This document shows, piece by piece, positions 6,010-8,994 of a DNA stretch of 8,994 nt. This DNA comes from an uncultured Bacilli bacterium (GTDB taxonomy: Bacteria; Bacillota_I; Bacilli_A; RF39; UBA660). Where the stretch lies: NCBI GenBank assembly GCA_947628325.1, contig CANQZL010000057.1, positions 1-8,994 of the forward strand, written 5' to 3'. Under the pieces are notes generated by a model that had not been told where the DNA came from, made no database searches, and saw only the letters and a list, made by a program, of their open reading frames with translations. Both the position numbers and the translations under genes were made by a program. Each line of letters starts with the position of its first letter. Within the stretch, counting starts at the first letter, position 1.

Positions 6010-6138
6010 AAAAGTGTGAGTTTGAGTTTATATGTTATTTTAATTGTATAGGGTTTTATATTATATAATTAAATTTATTTATTAACTTTAATCTATAACA
6101 TTTACTTTTTATTCTCTATATCTCCTTCCTTTCATAAT
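5982..6138 (-). ncRNA. Candidate small RNA or attenuated leader, about 157 bases
   Basis: The gene-free stretch 5856-6187 is 332 bases. Within it, a promoter-like pair (6173-6145) predicts a start near 6138 and a good terminator ends at about 5982. The predicted transcript begins with an ATG for an 8-residue ORF (6135-6109, MKGRRYRE) whose codons are also a very strong Shine-Dalgarno sequence, AAGGAAGGAG. No ATG, GTG or TTG with a worthwhile frame follows it. The rest is AT-rich, with one short GC-containing patch (AACCCTATAC) and a tandem AAACTCAAACTCA. Two readings are possible: an independent small RNA, or a terminator-controlled leader for the membrane-protein gene at 5855. I recognise no known RNA family. 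Confidence 0.3.
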
Positions 6139-6144
6139 TAAATA

Positions 6145-6173
6145 ATACTACTTAAATATGAAATTATTGTGAA
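6145..6173 (-). promoter_or_regulatory. Promoter downstream of the sensor kinase gene
   Basis: TTCACA (6173-6168) matches TTGACA at five of six positions and lies exactly 17 bases from TAGTAT (6150-6145), which matches TATAAT at four of six. It is one of the few -35/-10 pairs here with canonical spacing. It lies 15 bases after the kinase stop codon and reads into the untranslated region. Confidence 0.5.
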
Positions 6174-6187
6174 GAACAAGTGAAAGA

Positions 6188-7594
6188 TTAATGCTTTACA
6201 TTATTTGATTTTTTTATTTCAAAATAGAATGTTGTTCCTTTATCTTTAACACTTCTAACCCCATATTTAAAGTCATGAATCTCTAAAATATTTTTAACTA
6301 TTGATAAACCAAGTCCTGTACCTACAATATTACGGCGATGATTTTTTTCATTTTTATAATATTTATCCCAAATATGCTCTATTTCATCTTCGTTAATACC
6401 ATTACCTGTATCTGTTATTTCAACTAAATATTCTTTTTTCTCTTCTATAACTTTTATTAATACTGTTTTATCTTCCCCTGTATAATTAATTGCATTATTA
6501 ATTAAATTATAAATAACTTGACTAATTTTATTTTCATCGGCACGTACTAAAGCTTGTTCTGGTATTTCAACATTTATTTTATAACCTTCAGTTTCTTTTA
6601 ATATATCATATCTCTTTATTATGGTCTTAATTAAAGAACTCAAGTCAAAATCATTTATATCAATAACATCAGAATTAGCTTGAAGTTTTGACAAAGCAAG
6701 TATATCTCCTACTAATAAATTTAATCGATCAGTTTCTTCAATTATAACATTAAGATTTTCTTCTCTTTTCTTTTTATTTTTATAAGTTATATCTCTTACC
6801 ATTTCCGCATACGCTTTAATCATCGTAAGTGGTGTTTTTAAGTCATGTGAAACATTAGCCATCAAATCTCTTCGATATTGATCAGTTTTACTAACTTCAC
6901 TTTCCAAATAATTTAAAGTATCCGCTAACTCATCTATTTCTTTTATTCCATTTTTCTTAAATTCAACATCATAATTACCAGATGCTAATAGTTTTGATTT
7001 TTCCGTTATTTCAACAATTGGTTCGCTGATTACTCTTGCTAAAAATAAACTTATTGCAACAGCCAAGATTATTACTACAATAGCTATATAAATAAGTTGA
7101 TCTCTTATTAAATTATAATTCTTATCAACATTACTAAGCATTGTAAATAAAAAAACATATCCATTATCAGCTGTTTCTACTCCATAAAGTAAAGCATATG
7201 ATTTAAAATTTCTATTAACAAATTTAATAGCTTTCATTTCTTCATCACTATTATATAATTCCTCTTTATAACGATTGATTTCTGTATCATCTCTACCAAG
7301 TAAACATCCCGTAGAAGCATCATTATAAAGAATAGTTCTTCCATATGAATCAATATGTTCTATACAAATAGCATTATTATAAACAACATTTTTAAGATAA
7401 TTAGTTAATTCAGTTGCTTCTAAATCTGTTATTTCTTCAGCAATATTTTCCATGTCTTTTATTTGATATTTTTCATATAAAAACTTTGAAAAGAATAATT
7501 GTAATTCCCATAAAAACAATAAGATAAATACTGAAAATAATATTAAATAAAATAAAGTTTTATGCTTAATACTACTTATTTTGTACTTCTTCAT
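6188..7594 (-). CDS. Membrane sensor histidine kinase
   Basis: This is a 468-residue sensor kinase of a two-component system. Transmembrane helix 1 spans about 13-33, an extracytoplasmic sensor of about 130 residues follows, helix 2 spans about 167-188, and then come a HAMP linker (about 189-240), the dimerisation and phosphoacceptor helix with MANVSHDLKTPL and H250, and the ATPase domain. The latter has the N box NLINNAIN (363-370), G1 DTGNGI (395-400) and G2 GTGLGLSI (425-432), so it looks fully functional. The sensor contains ICIEHIDSYGRTILYND and CLLGRDD, a PAS/PDC-like pattern with two cysteines (77 and 97) that could be paired. The ligand is unknown. The ATG at 7594 lies within the response regulator gene, overlapping it by 23 bases. 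Its upstream AGG is distant, and a TTG at 7600 is better spaced, so the start is uncertain by two codons. No terminator follows the stop. Confidence 0.93.
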   Translation of the reverse strand: MKKYKISSIKHKTLFYLILFSVFILLFLWELQLFFSKFLYEKYQIKDMENIAEEITDLEATELTNYLKNVVYNNAICIEHIDSYGRTILYNDASTGCLLGRDDTEINRYKEELYNSDEEMKAIKFVNRNFKSYALLYGVETADNGYVFLFTMLSNVDKNYNLIRDQLIYIAIVVIILAVAISLFLARVISEPIVEITEKSKLLASGNYDVEFKKNGIKEIDELADTLNYLESEVSKTDQYRRDLMANVSHDLKTPLTMIKAYAEMVRDITYKNKKKREENLNVIIEETDRLNLLVGDILALSKLQANSDVIDINDFDLSSLIKTIIKRYDILKETEGYKINVEIPEQALVRADENKISQVIYNLINNAINYTGEDKTVLIKVIEEKKEYLVEITDTGNGINEDEIEHIWDKYYKNEKNHRRNIVGTGLGLSIVKNILEIHDFKYGVRSVKDKGTTFYFEIKKSNNVKH

Positions 7595-8246
7595 ATTCAA
7601 ATTTATAACCTATTCCTCTAACAGTTTTTATAAAGTCTCCATATTTACCTATATTTTTTCTTAATGTTTTAATATGAGTATCAATAGTTCGATCATCTCC
7701 GTAAAAGTCATATCCCCATACATTAGTTAATAGTTGTTCTCTTGATAAAGCAATATTATTATTAGATATTAAATACTTTAATAAATCGTATTCTTTAGGA
7801 GTTAAATATATTTTTTTATTATCTACATAAACATCATGAGCTTTATCATCTATAACTAAACCTCCAAATTTAAAACTTGACTCAGTACTAAAACTTCTTT
7901 TAGTTATTGCTTTAATTCTTGCTACTAATTCTTTTGGACTAAAAGGTTTTGTTACATAATCATCAATTCCTAAATCAAATCCAACTAATTTATCATATTC
8001 TTCTCCACGAGCAGATAACATAATAAAAGGTGTATTTTTCTTAGCACGTATTTCTTTACAAGCTTGGTACCCATCTTTATGTGGCATCATTATATCCATA
8101 ATAATAAGTGTATAATCTTTTTCTAAAGCTTTCTTAACAGCTTCTTCACCATCAGCAGCTTCATCTACTTCATAGCCTTCAATTAATAAATATTCTTTTA
8201 TTACTTCTCTTATTAATGCCTCATCATCTACAATAAGTATCTTCAT
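7572..8246 (-). CDS. OmpR/PhoB-family response regulator
   Basis: This 224-residue DNA-binding regulator is the partner of the overlapping downstream kinase. The receiver domain (1 to about 117) has the acidic pair D7 D8, phosphoacceptor D51 in IIMDIMMP, S78 in IMLSAR and K100 in VTKPF. The winged-helix domain (about 124-220) has LTPKEYDLLKYLI, the recognition-helix segment DDRTIDTHIKTLRKNIG and the C-terminal wing TVRGIGYKFE. All switch residues are present. I chose ATG 8246 because GAGGTGG precedes it by 5 bases; an upstream frame extension of 12 codons runs through the promoter and is spurious. Its stop TAG lies inside the kinase gene. Target genes cannot be read from the sequence, though the repeated GTGGTAT upstream could be an autoregulatory site. 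I cannot assign it to a named system. Confidence 0.95.
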   Translation of the reverse strand: MKILIVDDEALIREVIKEYLLIEGYEVDEAADGEEAVKKALEKDYTLIIMDIMMPHKDGYQACKEIRAKKNTPFIMLSARGEEYDKLVGFDLGIDDYVTKPFSPKELVARIKAITKRSFSTESSFKFGGLVIDDKAHDVYVDNKKIYLTPKEYDLLKYLISNNNIALSREQLLTNVWGYDFYGDDRTIDTHIKTLRKNIGKYGDFIKTVRGIGYKFEYEEVQNK

Positions 8247-8248
8247 AT

Positions 8249-8280
8249 ATACCACCTCAGATACCACTATACTATACCAC
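8249..8280 (-). promoter_or_regulatory. Promoter of the two-component operon with three GTGGTAT repeats
   Basis: The minus strand carries GTGGTAT at 8280-8274, 8267-8261 and 8255-8249, with starts 13 and 12 bases apart. The first copy forms an extended -10 (TGGTATAGT, 8279-8271), and the third joins the ribosome binding site GAGGTGG. TTCACA just upstream and the short palindrome CACATTTGTG (8288-8279) add to the structure. OmpR-type regulators usually bind direct repeats, so autoregulation is plausible but unproven. The spacing is slightly larger than the usual period of about 10 to 11 bases. Confidence 0.45.
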
Positions 8281-8298
8281 AAATGTGAAAAATATATG

Positions 8299-8323
8299 AA
8301 AAAAGAATGCTTTTATGCATTCT
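8299..8323 (-). terminator. Intrinsic terminator of yebC
   Basis: On the minus strand, AGAATGC (8323-8317) and GCATTCT (8310-8304) form a perfect 7-bp stem with loop ATAAAA, followed by T residues to 8299. It begins 14 bases after the yebC stop codon. Confidence 0.8.
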
Positions 8324-8337
8324 CAATTATTTATTTT

Positions 8338-8994
8338 TTATAAATTAACATTGTGATATATATCAGTTACATCTTCAATATCATCAAGTAAATTATAAAG
8401 TTTATTAAATATTTCTAAATCTTCGCCTTCTAAAGTTACAGTATCTTTTGCATACCAACCTGATTCATCTATTTCGTAATCAACATCAGGAACAATACTT
8501 TCAATAATTTCTTTAGCTTTATAAGTATCAGCATATTTAACAGAAATATTTAAATAACCATTTTCATTTTCAAATTCAACTGGTTCAATTGAAGCATCTA
8601 ATAAAGCCATTAATATTTCTTCTTCTTTATCACTTTTAAAACTCATAATAGTTAAATTATCATAATTATATGAAACAGAATTATTAACACCCAAACTTTT
8701 ATTCATTTTATTAAAAGCTGCTCTTACTTCCCCAACTGTTCGATTAACATTATCAGTTAAAGTCTTTATCATAAATGTTGAAGCTCCAGGTCCAAATCCT
8801 TCATAAATTATTTCTTCATATTCATCTTTTCCAGCCCCTTTAGCTTTGTCCAAAGCTCTATTTATAATATCAGCTGGTACTTGCATTTTTTTAGCTTTTT
8901 CAATTATATGTTTTAAAGCACTATTAGCTTCTACCTCAGGAACTCCTCTTTTAGCCGCCAAATATATTTCTTTAGCAAAATTAGTATATAATTT
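8338..8994 (-). CDS. yebC: YebC/TACO1-family protein of the YeeI (YebC2) type, 5'-truncated by the window
   Basis: The frame is open to the right edge of the window. The visible protein is 218 residues starting KLYTNFAKEIYLAAKRG, so a TTG at 8961 that could be taken as a start lies inside the gene. About 20 N-terminal residues should be missing compared with family members of about 240. Family signatures include ALKHIIEKAKKMQVPADIINRALDKAKG, YEEIIYEGFGPGAS, TLTDNVNRTVGEVRAAFNK and the C-terminal DVTDIYHNVNL. Of the two Bacillus types, the segments VNRTVGEVRAAF and VYHNVDL-like end match YeeI (YebC2) better than YrbC. YebC proteins were first described as transcription regulators; members including YebC2 and mitochondrial TACO1 are now linked to ribosomes translating proline-rich stretches. 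It precedes the two-component operon but has its own terminator, so it is probably transcribed separately. Confidence 0.93.
   Translation of the reverse strand, partial: KLYTNFAKEIYLAAKRGVPEVEANSALKHIIEKAKKMQVPADIINRALDKAKGAGKDEYEEIIYEGFGPGASTFMIKTLTDNVNRTVGEVRAAFNKMNKSLGVNNSVSYNYDNLTIMSFKSDKEEEILMALLDASIEPVEFENENGYLNISVKYADTYKAKEIIESIVPDVDYEIDESGWYAKDTVTLEGEDLEIFNKLYNLLDDIEDVTDIYHNVNL

Noticed and set aside
6109..6135. Eight-codon ORF MKGRRYRE
   Set aside because: Its codons are the purine-rich Shine-Dalgarno-like stretch itself, and it has no ribosome binding site of its own. It is noted under the RNA candidate but not called as a gene.
8247..8282. A 12-codon N-terminal extension of the response regulator
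   Set aside because: It overlaps the promoter and ribosome binding site. Receiver domains start at the MKILIVDDE strand.
4989..8994. A functional link between YebC (aid for proline stretches) and the proline-rich N-terminus of the membrane protein
   Set aside because: That N-terminus has scattered single prolines and no run of consecutive prolines, so there is no specific reason to connect them.
1..8994. Mobile element, phage, toxin-antitoxin or CRISPR content
   Set aside because: No transposase, integrase, terminal repeats, regular spacer arrays or paired small toxin-antitoxin ORFs are visible. Gene order and base composition are uniform across the window.

Overview
The window is very AT-rich, and every gene I can support lies on the minus strand, so transcription runs from right to left. 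Genes are tightly packed, and most promoters look like extended -10 elements (TGN followed by TATAAT-like) with poor -35 boxes. Trp is written TGG throughout and TGA serves as a stop at 1022-1024, so the standard code is used rather than the Mycoplasma code. This, with a YebC of the Bacillus YeeI (YebC2) type, suggests a low-GC Bacillota lineage, perhaps a small-genome gut member of the Bacilli, Erysipelotrichia or Acholeplasma-like groups. That placement is inference.

In order of transcription: (1) 8994-8338 is the translation factor yebC, whose N-terminus is cut by the window edge, followed by its own terminator. (2) 8246-6188 is a two-component operon, an OmpR-type response regulator overlapping a membrane sensor kinase. 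Three copies of GTGGTAT lie between its -10 and its ribosome binding site. (3) 6187-5856 is a 332-base gap holding a promoter, a strong Shine-Dalgarno sequence with no usable ORF, a good terminator and a second AT-rich hairpin. It is either a small RNA or an attenuated leader. (4) 5855-4989 is a single-pass membrane protein of unknown function. (5) 4773-3665 is a two-gene operon, a small-multidrug-export-type membrane protein coupled by a 1-base overlap to a histidine-phosphatase-fold protein that has lost a usual active-site arginine. (6) 3485-2022 is a double-length flavin-dependent thymidylate synthase whose catalytic motifs are divided between two ThyX-like halves. (7) 1963-1022 is a GNAT acetyltransferase fused to a transglutaminase-like cysteine-enzyme domain. 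(8) 950-237 is MTA/SAH nucleosidase. (9) 130-1 is the start of an unrecognised gene.

Housekeeping functions are dTMP synthesis, recycling of S-adenosylmethionine by-products and translation assistance. Signalling and envelope functions are the two-component pair, the exporter-like protein and the membrane protein. The most notable points are the split-motif ThyX, the GNAT-transglutaminase fusion, the untranslated unit around 5982-6173, and a recurring design in which the stop codon sits inside or at the base of the gene's own terminator hairpin. I found no mobile element, CRISPR array, tRNA or rRNA. No single locus can be called a new system from sequence alone.
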